From Pedobacter psychrophilus (GTDB lineage: Bacteria > Bacteroidota > Bacteroidia > Sphingobacteriales > Sphingobacteriaceae): DNA of 64,000 nt. The DNA lies in assembly GCF_001652725.1 (NCBI RefSeq), contig NZ_LWHJ01000029.1, positions 1 through 64,000 of the forward strand. The letters run 5' to 3'. The notes under the pieces are model-generated. The model saw only the letters and a list, made by a program, of their open reading frames with translations. It searched no databases and was not told where the DNA came from. The number at the start of each line of letters is the position of its first letter. The stretch's first letter is position 1. Positions 34,119 to 42,979 of the stretch are shown here, in pieces. A program made the position numbers and the translations under genes.

Positions 34119-36428
34119 TTAATCTTCTATTGGCAGTTCAAAATAAAATGTAGCGCCTTGGCCCATTTTGCTATCTACACCAATTTTTCCGTTGTGTTTA
34201 CGGATGATTTCTGAGGCAATGAATAAGCCAATACCAAATCCTGGAAAAGTCTTTTCGTTTTTGCCCTCTACCCTGTAAAAACGATCAAAAACCTTCTTCT
34301 TATCTTCTTCTCTTAATCCGATTCCTTTATCAGTTACTGCAACTTTAACATAATTGTTATCTATACAGGATTTTACACTAACATTTAATGAGTCTGGAGA
34401 ATATTTAACGGCATTGGTTAAAAAATTAATGAGCACTTGAGAAATGCTTTCCCTATCTGCAAAAACTTCTTTATCTGTTTCCTGGCAGAAAATGATTTGA
34501 TGATGTTGGTTAATATGTTGGATTTCTTGAATTACATCTTCTACCAATTCATTGATTGCAAATTTAGATTTCTTTAATAATAAACTGCCTGATTTAATTT
34601 TAGAGACATCTAACAGATCTGTAACTAATGTGGTAAGTGTAGTAACTTGTTTATTTAAGATGTTTAGAGCATTTATTAAAAAAGCATCCTCGCTATTCTG
34701 ATATTTATTTTTTAAAAGTTGTACATATCCTTTTACTGAAGTAATTGGAGTTCTAAGTTCATGACTAGCCATGCTTATGAAAAAATCTTTTTGCTGATCT
34801 AATTCTTTCATGTCGTGAATATCTGTACTGGTACCAACCCACATTTGAATTTTTCCATCATTATCTTTTAATGGTTTTGCCCTACTTAGCTGCCACCGAC
34901 TTTCTCCGTCTTCACGAATAAAACGATGCTCAAAAACAAAGTCACTACCTGTAGTTATGGAATTTGACCACAAACTCATATTTTGTGTTTGGTCTTCGTG
35001 ATGTACGATAGATATCCAACTATCATTTTCAAGAATACTTTCATCTAAACCTGTATAATTATAAACAGATTTATTAAAATAATTTAAAGTTCCATTAGCA
35101 TCTGCTGTCCACACAAATTGAGGCATTTCATTAGCCAATAATCTAAATTTTTCTTCTCTTTCTATTAAATCCTTCTTATACTTTTTTTCATCTGTAATGT
35201 CTTTAATTGTACCCATCATTTTTGATGGCTTATTATCATCATCGTAAAACATGGTACCATTTACTTCTATCCAGTGTATGGAACCATCCTCGTTATAAAT
35301 ACGACTCTCATAATTTAAGATTCCCGTTTCAATCACTTTTATATTAGCACTTTCCCGAATAGTTTCATCATCAGGATAGAGTAACTTTCCGATCATATCT
35401 TGGGATAATTGTTCTTTATTTTCAAAACCAAAAATCTGAGCATATCTATCATTAAATATTCCTGTATTTTCTTTTGAATCAAATTCCCAGATACCTAATT
35501 TACTTGAATCAATAACAACACTTAGTTTTTTTTCACTTTCAATAATTTTGTGTTTAGAAACCACTTGTGCAGTAACATCTGTTCCCATTGCAAAAATGCT
35601 TTTTACTTCACCATTTACATCTTTAATAGGCTGATATAGAAAATTTAAATAAACAACTTCTAAACCACCGTTTCTGGGTAATGAAACTGCCCTCTCATTT
35701 GCTTCAAATTTAATTCCAGTGGTATAAACTTGATTCATTATATCTTCTAAACCCTGTCCTTTTGCCTCTGGCAAACCTTCAAAAATTGGCTTATTTGATA
35801 TTTGATGTGCCTCCTTTCCCCAAAGCTCAAGCATCATATCATTAGCAATTTCCACAATAAAATTTTCACCTTTAAAAATGCACATTGCAACAGGTGTCTG
35901 CATTATATTCTCAAAATATTGTTGGTTTGCTTTCTGTAATTGCTTGCGGGCATAAACTTCTTTAGTGGTCTCTACACAGGTAGATAAAACTCCAGCAATA
36001 GAATCAGATTCATCAAAAATTGGACTGTAACTAAATGTCCAATAAACATCTTCTAAACGGTTGTTTCTAAAAATAGGGATTAGGTGATCTTCGCTCCAGG
36101 TTGCCTCTCCGGTGTTATAAACTTTACTTAACAATGGTTCAATTATATCCCAAGTCTCTGACCATGCCTCCTCTCCTTTTAGTCCTAAAATATGAGGATG
36201 CTTGCCTTCATTTCCTAAGCTAGGTCTAAATGCATCATTATAAAAACCTAATAAATCCTTCCCCCAAAAAATAAATCCAGGAAATTTAGAACTTAAAACA
36301 ATGCTTAAAGTTGTTCTTAAGCTTTGTGGCCAAGTTTCAGGCTTACCAATAGGAGTTTGGGACCAATCCCTTTCACGGATAAGCTTCCCCATTTCTCCAC
36401 CATTATTTAAAAATTTTAACTGATTCAT
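34119..36428 (-). CDS. Multi-PAS sensor histidine kinase
   Basis: The 769-residue protein has no membrane helix or signal peptide, so it is a cytoplasmic sensor. Four PAS-like domains fill about residues 15-535, several with PAC-type WIEVNGTMFYDDD or WQLSRAKPLKD ends. The HisKA dimer domain has the phosphorylated His556 in SHELRTPITSVKGY. The HATPase_c domain follows with N box (INFLTNAVKYSPDS), DKGIGL and GFGIGLFIA. No response regulator is adjacent, so the partner and signal are unknown. Confidence 0.93.
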   Translation of the reverse strand: MNQLKFLNNGGEMGKLIRERDWSQTPIGKPETWPQSLRTTLSIVLSSKFPGFIFWGKDLLGFYNDAFRPSLGNEGKHPHILGLKGEEAWSETWDIIEPLLSKVYNTGEATWSEDHLIPIFRNNRLEDVYWTFSYSPIFDESDSIAGVLSTCVETTKEVYARKQLQKANQQYFENIMQTPVAMCIFKGENFIVEIANDMMLELWGKEAHQISNKPIFEGLPEAKGQGLEDIMNQVYTTGIKFEANERAVSLPRNGGLEVVYLNFLYQPIKDVNGEVKSIFAMGTDVTAQVVSKHKIIESEKKLSVVIDSSKLGIWEFDSKENTGIFNDRYAQIFGFENKEQLSQDMIGKLLYPDDETIRESANIKVIETGILNYESRIYNEDGSIHWIEVNGTMFYDDDNKPSKMMGTIKDITDEKKYKKDLIEREEKFRLLANEMPQFVWTADANGTLNYFNKSVYNYTGLDESILENDSWISIVHHEDQTQNMSLWSNSITTGSDFVFEHRFIREDGESRWQLSRAKPLKDNDGKIQMWVGTSTDIHDMKELDQQKDFFISMASHELRTPITSVKGYVQLLKNKYQNSEDAFLINALNILNKQVTTLTTLVTDLLDVSKIKSGSLLLKKSKFAINELVEDVIQEIQHINQHHQIIFCQETDKEVFADRESISQVLINFLTNAVKYSPDSLNVSVKSCIDNNYVKVAVTDKGIGLREEDKKKVFDRFYRVEGKNEKTFPGFGIGLFIASEIIRKHNGKIGVDSKMGQGATFYFELPIED

Positions 36429-36667
36429 AAATATGCTTGAAACTTTTTAAATAGCTCTTAACAACATTCCTAAAAAGAGGATGACTCTTCTTTTATTGTT
36501 TTTAAATTTAGGCACTTATCGGGCTAAATTATAGTTTTTTTATTCCCTCATTAAGGTTACAAAAAATCTACCACTTCCATTAAAAATAGAAATACAAACT
36601 AAAAACGCTAAATCAAAAGGCAATTATTAAATATCTTGTCCTCAAAATTAAAATATTAGAAGAAAAA
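36429..36667. other. Intergenic gap before the threonine operon
   Basis: This AT-rich spacer separates the divergent histidine kinase gene from the threonine operon control region. I see no gene or convincing hairpin. Confidence 0.4.
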
Positions 36668-36698
36668 TTTGCATTTAAAATTTGAAAGCTTAGTTTTG
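36668..36698 (+). promoter_or_regulatory. Promoter of the threonine operon
   Basis: TTTG at 36668-36671 and TAGTTTTG at 36691-36698 are separated by 19 bases, an ideal Bacteroidota -33/-7 pair. Transcription would begin near 36705, about 15 bases before the leader peptide start. Confidence 0.7.
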
Positions 36699-36719
36699 GC
36701 AACAGAAATAATACAAGCA

Positions 36720-36770
36720 ATGATCTCAACAAACTCATACACTACAACAACCACAACGCATAAAGCGTAA
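36720..36770 (+). CDS. Threonine operon leader peptide
   Basis: A 16-residue frame reads MISTNSYTTTTTTHKA. Seven of 16 residues are Thr, six of them consecutive (codons 8-13: ACT ACA ACA ACC ACA ACG). It starts about 15 bases after the predicted transcription start, ends 27 bases before the attenuator hairpin, and lies directly ahead of thrA. This is the classical layout of transcription attenuation: ribosome stalling on Thr codons when charged tRNA-Thr is scarce prevents the terminator from forming. Confidence 0.85.
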   Translation: MISTNSYTTTTTTHKA

Positions 36771-36796
36771 GGGAGGTAGTATATGGTTTAAACATA

Positions 36797-36834
36797 CAAA
36801 GCGCCTTCCGAATATATCGGTAGGCGCTTTTTTT
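36797..36834 (+). terminator. Attenuator hairpin ahead of thrA
   Basis: AAAGCGCC (36798-36805) pairs with GGCGCTTT (36823-36830), with an inner CCG/CGG pair, and a run of T follows. It lies between the leader peptide and the thrA ATG at 36846, so it would stop transcription before the operon unless an upstream alternative pairing forms. The leader stop region GCATAAAGCGTAAGGGAGG holds GCG-containing segments that could compete with the stem; I could not fold it. Confidence 0.8.
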
Positions 36835-36845
36835 ATATAAACAAA

Positions 36846-39302
36846 ATGAAAATCTTAAAATTCGGGGGAACATCCGTAGGTTCCGTAGAATCGTTAAAAG
36901 CATTAAAACAAGTTGTAGAAAGCAACTTAGCGCAAAAGGAAAAAGTAATTGTAGTTGTTTCTGCCATGAGCGGTGTTACTAACATTTTGCTTAAAATGGC
37001 AGAAGAATCTGTTATAGGTATTGATTTTTCTTTGGCTTTATCCGATTTGGAGAAAAGACATTTTGCTGTGGTAAAAGAATTGGTGCCTTTGCAACAACAA
37101 AACCAAGTGATTACAAAACTTAAACTTTATTTCCAGGAGTTAGAAGATATTTTGCAAGGCATTTCTGCTTTGAAAGAACTGAGTGCCAAAACAAAAGATA
37201 TGGTTTTGAGTTTCGGAGAAAAATGTTCGGCTTTGATGATTAGCAGAATATTGAAAAACGAAGATCTTAATACGGAGTTTTTAGACGCTTCCTCCATTAT
37301 TAAAACCGATAGTAGTTTCGGAAATGCAAAAGTGGATTTTGAGCAAACCAATTTATTGGTGATTGATTATTTTAAGCAACATCAAAATGATTTGGTTGTG
37401 GCTACAGGCTTTATTTCTAGTGATAATCAAAAAAGGATAACTACTTTGGGGCGTGGAGGTAGTGATTATACTGCTGCAATTTTTGGTGCAGCTTTAAACG
37501 TTAGCCAAATAGAAATTTGGACAGATGTAAATGGTATGATGACCGCCGATCCAAGACGTGTTAAAAAAGCTTTTTCTATGGAAGAGCTTTCTTATACAGA
37601 AGCTATGGAGCTTTCTTTTTTTGGTGCGAAGGTGATTTATCCACCAACCATGATTCCCGCATTTTTAAAGAAAATCCCAATAGTTATCAAAAATACTTTT
37701 GAGCCAGATTTTGCCGGGACATTTATAAAACACGATCTAAAACCATCAAATACTACAATTAGGGGCATTTCTTCAGTTGATCATATCAGTATAATCAATA
37801 TTGAAGGAAGTGGAATGGTAGGAAAAGCTGGGTTTAGTGGCCGGTTATTTTCATTACTATCAAGAGAGCAAGTAAATGTAATTTTGATTACTCAATCTTC
37901 ATCTGAACATTCTATTACTTTTGCGGTAAATCCGGATGATGCCGTAAAAGCAAAAGTTTTAATTGAACAAGAATTTGAATTAGAACTTTTAGCGGGAAAG
38001 TTAGAACCTGTTAAAGTAGAAAATAACCTTTCTATTTTAGCCATAGTTGGCGAGAATATGAAGAAAACTCCAGGTATTTCTGGTAAGCTTTTTTATTCAT
38101 TAGGCAGAAATGGTGTTAATGTAGTTGCCATAGCACAAGGTTCATCAGAATACAATATTTCGGTAATTATTTACAATTCAGAATTATCTAAAGCATTAAA
38201 TGCCGTTCATGATGCTTTTTTTGCCGAATTGCAAAAAACCTTAAACGTTTTTATGGTTGGTGTAGGTAATATTGGGACAGAATTATTGAGCCAAATTAAT
38301 GGGCATAAAGACTTTTTGGCGAAGAAAAACCTCATTAACATCAAAATTTTGGGATTGTCAAACTCCAGAAAGATGTTGGTAGATGCAGATGGGATTGATT
38401 TATCAAAATGGCAAGAACGTTTAGAACAATCCTCGGCGAAAGCCAATTTAGAAGAATTTATTTTACAGATGAAGGCATTGAATTTGCCAAATTGTGTCTT
38501 TATTGATAACACAGCAAGTCCGTATCCTTCAAAATTTTATAAGCAAGCTTTTGAGGCTAATATTTCCGTAGTTACCTGTAATAAAATTGCAAACTCGGGT
38601 GATTACGCACAATTTGCCGATTTAAGAGAAACTGCTCAAAAGCATGGTGTCGATTTTTATTATGAAACCAATGTTGGAGCGGGTTTACCGATTATTAAAA
38701 CCTTAAATGATTTAATCATTAGTGGAGATAAAATTTCTAAGATTGAAGCCATACTTTCTGGTACCATTTCTTTCATCTTTAATAATTTTAAAGGAGATGC
38801 GAATTTTCATGATGTGGTAAAATTAGCACAGGAAAAAGGTTTTACAGAACCTGACCCAAGAGATGATTTAGGCGGAATCGATTTTATGCGTAAAATGTTA
38901 ATCTTAGCAAGAAACGCAGGTTTTGAATTAGAAGCAAGCGATGTAAAACTTGGGGCAATTATTCCGGAAGCCGCATCAAAAGCAGCAAGTGTAGATGATT
39001 TTTATAGCGAATTACAAAACGCAAATGAGTATTTTGAAAAACTTAAGAGCGATGCAGAAGCAGACGGAAAAATGTTACGATATATTGGTAAATTGGAAAA
39101 TGGAAAAGTAGAAATCAGCATGCAATCCGTTGATTCTAATCATCCTTTTTATGCATTATCAGGAAGTGATAATATCATAGCTTTTACCACAGATAGATAT
39201 AATGAAACGCAAATGGTGGTTAAAGGTCCTGGAGCTGGCGCAGCAGTAACTGCCGCTGGCGTTTTTGCAGATTTGGTAAAAGTGGGAGCTTCTAAAGCTT
39301 AA
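36846..39302 (+). CDS. thrA: Bifunctional aspartokinase / homoserine dehydrogenase
   Basis: The 818-residue fusion catalyses the first and third steps from aspartate to threonine. The aspartokinase starts MKILKFGGTSVGSVES and has GRGGSDYTAA near residue 200, followed by ACT regulatory domains (about 310-460). The homoserine dehydrogenase begins near residue 463 with FMVGVGNIGTELL, the NAD(P)-binding motif, and includes GAGLPIIKTLNDL near 617 and GTISFIFNNF near 641. Position behind a Thr leader and before thrB and thrC fixes its role. Confidence 0.97.
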   Translation: MKILKFGGTSVGSVESLKALKQVVESNLAQKEKVIVVVSAMSGVTNILLKMAEESVIGIDFSLALSDLEKRHFAVVKELVPLQQQNQVITKLKLYFQELEDILQGISALKELSAKTKDMVLSFGEKCSALMISRILKNEDLNTEFLDASSIIKTDSSFGNAKVDFEQTNLLVIDYFKQHQNDLVVATGFISSDNQKRITTLGRGGSDYTAAIFGAALNVSQIEIWTDVNGMMTADPRRVKKAFSMEELSYTEAMELSFFGAKVIYPPTMIPAFLKKIPIVIKNTFEPDFAGTFIKHDLKPSNTTIRGISSVDHISIINIEGSGMVGKAGFSGRLFSLLSREQVNVILITQSSSEHSITFAVNPDDAVKAKVLIEQEFELELLAGKLEPVKVENNLSILAIVGENMKKTPGISGKLFYSLGRNGVNVVAIAQGSSEYNISVIIYNSELSKALNAVHDAFFAELQKTLNVFMVGVGNIGTELLSQINGHKDFLAKKNLINIKILGLSNSRKMLVDADGIDLSKWQERLEQSSAKANLEEFILQMKALNLPNCVFIDNTASPYPSKFYKQAFEANISVVTCNKIANSGDYAQFADLRETAQKHGVDFYYETNVGAGLPIIKTLNDLIISGDKISKIEAILSGTISFIFNNFKGDANFHDVVKLAQEKGFTEPDPRDDLGGIDFMRKMLILARNAGFELEASDVKLGAIIPEAASKAASVDDFYSELQNANEYFEKLKSDAEADGKMLRYIGKLENGKVEISMQSVDSNHPFYALSGSDNIIAFTTDRYNETQMVVKGPGAGAAVTAAGVFADLVKVGASKA

Positions 39303-39360
39303 GGCTAAATGCTAAAAGCGAAAGGCTAAAAAAGTAATTTTAAAACACATAACAGGCAAG

Positions 39361-39384
39361 TCCTTCCGCCAATTGGCGGAAGGA
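39361..39384. repeat. 24-bp perfect palindrome between thrA and thrB
   Basis: 12 bases (TCCTTCCGCCAA) are followed by their exact complement. The core CCGCCAATTGGCGG resembles the TCCGCCAGCTGGCGGA palindrome inside dispersed repeat copies 3 and 6. It ends 15 bases before the thrB start and would form a stable hairpin in the operon mRNA. Confidence 0.85.
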
Positions 39385-39399
39385 TTTAGGATGAGGCTA

Positions 39400-40326
39400 A
39401 TGAAATCAATAAAAGTTTTTGCTCCGGCAACCGTTGCTAATGTGGTTTGCGGATTTGATATTTTAGGTTTTGCAGTAAACGAACCCGGTGATGAATTGGA
39501 GATGGAAATGATCGATACTCCAGGCGTTAACATTATTTCTATTGAAGGTGACGAGGGAAAATTACCTTTAGACCCATCAAAAAATACTGTGAGTGCCAGT
39601 ATTATCAGCTTATTAAAAAAATTAGGGCGTGAGGATGTTGGCTTTAACCTCAAATTGAAGAAGAAAATGCCAATGGGAAGCGGTTTAGGATCTAGCTCTG
39701 CAAGTGCAGTGGCGGGATTATTTGCGGCAAACGAATTATTAGGAAAACCATTAAGCAGATTAGAATTATTGCCTTTTGCAATGGAAGGGGAAGCTTTAGC
39801 TTGTGGACACGGACATGCTGATAACGTTGCTCCTGCCCTATTTGGAGGTTTTACTTTAATAAAAAGCTACGACCCTTTAGAAGTTATCCAACTTCCTGTT
39901 CCGAAATTATTTTGCGCTTTATTATACCCTCATGTAGATGTTCCCACTCGTGATGCAAGACAAATTATCCGTTCTAAGGTTTTATTGAAGGATGCCGTTA
40001 CCCAATGGGGAAATATTGCAGGTTTAGTAAGTTCGCTTTATACTCATGACTATGATTTACTAGGAAGATGTATGAAAGATGTAATCATTGAACCAATACG
40101 TTCTATTTTAATTCCAGAATTTGATAATATGAAAGAATTGGCAATGGGCAATGGGGCTTTAGGATTTGGGATTTCTGGCTCAGGTCCAACTGTTTTTTCA
40201 TTGTTTAAATCGAAAGAAAATGCCCGAAAATCTTTAGAAGAAATGCAAGCAATGCTTAATAAGTTAGGTATTGACAGTAATATATATTTATCAGAAATTA
40301 ACGAAAAAGGACCAGTTATTTTGTAG
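39400..40326 (+). CDS. thrB: Homoserine kinase
   Basis: The 308-residue GHMP kinase phosphorylates homoserine. The ATP motif PMGSGLGSSSAS is at about residues 91-102, and GISGSGPTVFSL is near the C-terminus. The start is set at ATG 39400 (MKSIKVFAPATVANV, the usual family beginning). ATG 39391 would add three residues, and the frame is open to a TTG inside the palindrome, which is unlikely. It is the second gene of the threonine operon. Confidence 0.95.
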   Translation: MKSIKVFAPATVANVVCGFDILGFAVNEPGDELEMEMIDTPGVNIISIEGDEGKLPLDPSKNTVSASIISLLKKLGREDVGFNLKLKKKMPMGSGLGSSSASAVAGLFAANELLGKPLSRLELLPFAMEGEALACGHGHADNVAPALFGGFTLIKSYDPLEVIQLPVPKLFCALLYPHVDVPTRDARQIIRSKVLLKDAVTQWGNIAGLVSSLYTHDYDLLGRCMKDVIIEPIRSILIPEFDNMKELAMGNGALGFGISGSGPTVFSLFKSKENARKSLEEMQAMLNKLGIDSNIYLSEINEKGPVIL

Positions 40327-40432
40327 GTTGTTAGGGATTAGATTGTTAGTTTGTTAGGTATTGCTAAATCGGAAACTGAACGAACTACTAGCCCAACCAA
40401 TTAACAAACAGACCACCAAACAAACTAATAAA
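40327..40432. other. Repetitive spacer between thrB and thrC
   Basis: The left half repeats GTTTGTTAG-like words (GATTGTTAGTTTGTTAGG) and the right half holds their inverse (CCAAACAAACTAATAA), so the spacer can form a long imperfect hairpin in the operon transcript. It is not a terminator by appearance, lacking a T-run. Confidence 0.5.
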
Positions 40433-41734
40433 ATGAAACTCTACTCTACTAATAATAAAAACTTATCTGTTGATTTTGAAACAGCGGTTTTTAATAGCTT
40501 ACCAGCTGATAAAGGTTTATATATGCCAACTTTTTTTCCTCAGATTGATAAAGAGGTGATGGCTAATTGGGATAGAAAATCTTTTCCAGAGATAGCTTTT
40601 GATATGGCTTATGCTTTATTAAAAGATGATATTTCTGCAGAAGATTTAAAAACAATTGTTGATGAAACTGTAAATTTTGAAGCTCCTTTACATCAATTAG
40701 AAAGAGATGTTTATATTCTAGAACTTTTTCATGGACCATCATTAGCTTTTAAAGATTTTGGTGGGAGATTTATGAGCCGTATTATGGCTCATTTCTTAAA
40801 AAAGGAGAAGAAAGAAATCCAAATTTTGGTAGCAACTTCGGGTGATACCGGCGGAGCAGTTGCTTTGGGATTTTTAAATATTCCGGGAATTAAGGTTACT
40901 ATTTTATATCCAAAAGGGAAAGTTAGTGCTACACAAGAATTACAGTTAACTACTAACGGAAATAATATTGAGGCTATTGCTATAGATGGCACTTTTGATG
41001 ATTGCCAAGCATTGGTAAAAACCGCATTTCATGATAAAGAATTGAATGAAAAGTTAAACTTAACATCTGCAAATTCTATAAATATCAGCAGATTGATTCC
41101 TCAAATGTTTTATTATGCAAATAGCTATGCAAGATTAAAAGATAACTATGAAAATATAATTTTTGTGACCCCAAGTGGAAATTTTGGAAATATTGCAGCA
41201 GGAATAATGGCCTACAAAATGGGTATTCCCATCACTAGGTTTATAGCTGCGACCAATAGCAATGATGTGGTTCCAGAATATTTAGAGACGGGAATCTATA
41301 AAGCTCGGCCTTCCATACAAACATTAGCCAATGCTATGGATGTAGGTAATCCAAGTAATTTTGTACGGGTTTTAGATATGTTTGATAACGATTTAGAACT
41401 GTTAAAAACAAAATTAACTGGATACTCTTATACTGATGAGGAAATTAAATCGGCCATTTATTATGTTTACAATACCCACAGTTATGTAATTTGCCCACAT
41501 ACTGCAACCGGTTGCTTAGCAGTAACCTCTGATAAATTATTAAACCCTGATCAAGAAAAAACAGCTTATGTTGTTTTGGCAACGGCGCACCCTTGTAAAT
41601 TCCCTGAAGTTTTTGAAGAATTAAGAATTCCTTTTGATGAGCCTGAACAAGTTGCACAGCTTTATAAAAAAGAGCATAAAAGTTTAGAAATGAAAAATAG
41701 TTTTGAGGATTTTAAGAAATATTTGATTGGATAA
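40433..41734 (+). CDS. thrC: Threonine synthase
   Basis: The 433-residue PLP enzyme converts phosphohomoserine to threonine. The PLP lysine is K107 in GPSLAFKDFGG; ATSGDTGGAVALGF and VTPSGNFGNIAAG are the phosphate- and substrate-binding blocks. The frame extends upstream to a TTG at 40361, but the family start MKLYSTNNKN at 40433 is preferred. It ends the threonine operon and converges on the toxin gene with 5 bases between stops. Confidence 0.96.
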   Translation: MKLYSTNNKNLSVDFETAVFNSLPADKGLYMPTFFPQIDKEVMANWDRKSFPEIAFDMAYALLKDDISAEDLKTIVDETVNFEAPLHQLERDVYILELFHGPSLAFKDFGGRFMSRIMAHFLKKEKKEIQILVATSGDTGGAVALGFLNIPGIKVTILYPKGKVSATQELQLTTNGNNIEAIAIDGTFDDCQALVKTAFHDKELNEKLNLTSANSINISRLIPQMFYYANSYARLKDNYENIIFVTPSGNFGNIAAGIMAYKMGIPITRFIAATNSNDVVPEYLETGIYKARPSIQTLANAMDVGNPSNFVRVLDMFDNDLELLKTKLTGYSYTDEEIKSAIYYVYNTHSYVICPHTATGCLAVTSDKLLNPDQEKTAYVVLATAHPCKFPEVFEELRIPFDEPEQVAQLYKKEHKSLEMKNSFEDFKKYLIG

Positions 41735-41739
41735 ATATT

Positions 41740-42093
41740 TCAAATATCCAAAATTAAAGAAATTGCTTTTTTAATTTCTTTCTCATATTTTTCTTCAAGT
41801 ACTCCTATTTTTTCTTTTAAACGAGAAAGATCAACGGCTTTAATTTGATCAATTACTATAGAGGAAGGTTTTTTTAGACCATTTGTTACAGATTCTTTAA
41901 CTGCAATTCTTAGCTCAGAAATCCCCCTTTTTTGAGAACTGATGGGACATACAATTGTAGAAATATGATTTAATTGATGAAGTAAGTCATTTTGAACTAT
42001 TAATACAGGGCGAATTTTACCTGGTTCTGTACCTAATCCAGGATTTAAATCAGCTATCCAAATTTCATACTTTTTAATAATCATCTTCATCAT
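41740..42093 (-). CDS. MazF/PemK-type mRNA interferase toxin
   Basis: The 117-residue protein has the PemK/MazF fold pattern: YEIWIADLNPGLGTEPGKIRPVLIVQND at residues 8-35, then STIVCPISS and SIVIDQIKAVDLSRL. Characterised relatives cut mRNA at short motifs. It overlaps the upstream antitoxin gene by 20 bases, the usual coupling for toxin-antitoxin pairs. Confidence 0.92.
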   Translation of the reverse strand: MMKMIIKKYEIWIADLNPGLGTEPGKIRPVLIVQNDLLHQLNHISTIVCPISSQKRGISELRIAVKESVTNGLKKPSSIVIDQIKAVDLSRLKEKIGVLEEKYEKEIKKAISLILDI

Positions 42094-42343
42094 CTAAAAA
42101 TTTAGCTAAATCTATTAATGAAGCTTCTTCAAACATTTTCATCTCAGCCCGTGTTTCTTTATCCTCCCTGATCAAATTAATTTCGTTTCTCAAATTTCTT
42201 TCCAGTTTTTTTCTTTGAATACTTTTAATAGCATCTGAAATCGCTGTTTTTATAAAAGCTGTTTTAGAAATTTTTACATCTTTGATAGAATCTTCCAATT
42301 CTTCAAAAAGCTCGTCGTCTATTTTTAATAATATACTTTTCAT
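42074..42343 (-). CDS. Antitoxin of the MazF pair (ribbon-helix-helix type)
   Basis: The 89-residue protein begins with a short strand and two helices (MKSILLKIDDELFEELED, then ISKTAFIKTAISDAI), a ribbon-helix-helix DNA-binding pattern. The acidic C-terminus (DLAKFLDDEDDY) would wrap the toxin. It precedes and overlaps the toxin by 20 bases. A palindrome over its promoter suggests autorepression. Confidence 0.85.
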   Translation of the reverse strand: MKSILLKIDDELFEELEDSIKDVKISKTAFIKTAISDAIKSIQRKKLERNLRNEINLIREDKETRAEMKMFEEASLIDLAKFLDDEDDY

Positions 42344-42357
42344 GATATATAATTTTA

Positions 42358-42373
42358 ATATACAAAAGTATAT
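42358..42373 (-). promoter_or_regulatory. Promoter/operator of the toxin-antitoxin pair
   Basis: On the minus strand TACTTTTG (42370-42363) is a full TAnnTTTG match 19 bases before the antitoxin ATG. It lies inside the inverted repeat ATATAC-AAAA-GTATAT (42358-42373), the expected place for antitoxin binding. Confidence 0.6.
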
Positions 42374-42415
42374 ATTTTTATATATATTTCAAAAATAGTC
42401 GATTATTTTTTTTGC

Positions 42416-42500
42416 AAGAGGGATGCGATGGCTTGGTACATTTTTGTTGGTGCATAATCACCAACTAAAATTACGGAACCCGAAAGCAGCCCGGCCCGTG
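42416..42500. repeat. Possible decayed palindromic repeat
   Basis: The segment GAGGGATGCGATGGCTTGG through GAAAGCAGCCCGGCCC contains a perfect 7-bp hairpin GTTGGTG / CACCAAC (42446-42465). The GGGAT...GCAGCCCG frame resembles dispersed repeats of the phylum. The match to other copies in this window is too weak to group it. Confidence 0.35.
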
Positions 42501-42550
42501 AATTGGATTTGTGTGTTGGAGAGGGACTTGCCCTTTATATTAAATTAAGT

Positions 42551-42979
42551 TTAAATTTTAACAACAGGAACAATGGCGGTAGTTAACCTACTTATGCAAG
42601 TTATTTTTCCTTTATCATTATAAAGTTTAATATCCCAAACATGAGTTTTACCGCCAATATGGATTGGCGTACATATCCCGGTCACAAAACCAGATTTTAC
42701 AGGGCGTAGGTGATTGGCGTTTACTTCTAAACCTACGCCCATTTTAAAGTTTGTATCCAAAACTAAATTACTGGCTACGCTACCTAAAGTTTCTGTTAAA
42801 ACCACCGAAGCGCCACCATGCAAAATGCCATAAGGCTGTCTGGTTCTATCATCAACTGGCATTATGGCTTTAATAAAATCATCACCAATTTCCGTAAACT
42901 CTATACCTAGCAACCCGCCAATATTATTTTTTGGGCGATTATTCAATTCTTCTAAATCGGGTTTTGTGAACCAGATCAT
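42551..42979 (-). CDS. PaaI-type hotdog-fold thioesterase
   Basis: The 142-residue protein has the PaaI/MenI hotdog pattern: IGGLLGIEFTEIGDDFIKA, then the active-site helix start YGILHGGASVVLTETLGS near residue 50, then a long strand set. Such enzymes hydrolyse acyl-CoAs; a DHNA-CoA thioesterase in menaquinone synthesis is possible, but no men gene is nearby. It overlaps the DinB-like gene by 4 bases (ATGA). Confidence 0.88.
   Translation of the reverse strand: MIWFTKPDLEELNNRPKNNIGGLLGIEFTEIGDDFIKAIMPVDDRTRQPYGILHGGASVVLTETLGSVASNLVLDTNFKMGVGLEVNANHLRPVKSGFVTGICTPIHIGGKTHVWDIKLYNDKGKITCISRLTTAIVPVVKI

Noticed and set aside
39373-39399. thrB start at the TTG inside the palindrome
   Set aside because: It would place initiation within a stable hairpin; ATG at 39400 gives the normal family N-terminus.
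40361-40432. thrC start at TTG 40361
   Set aside because: The added 24 residues (LNRKLNELLAQPINKQ and on) are translation of the repetitive spacer; the family starts at MKLYSTNNKN.
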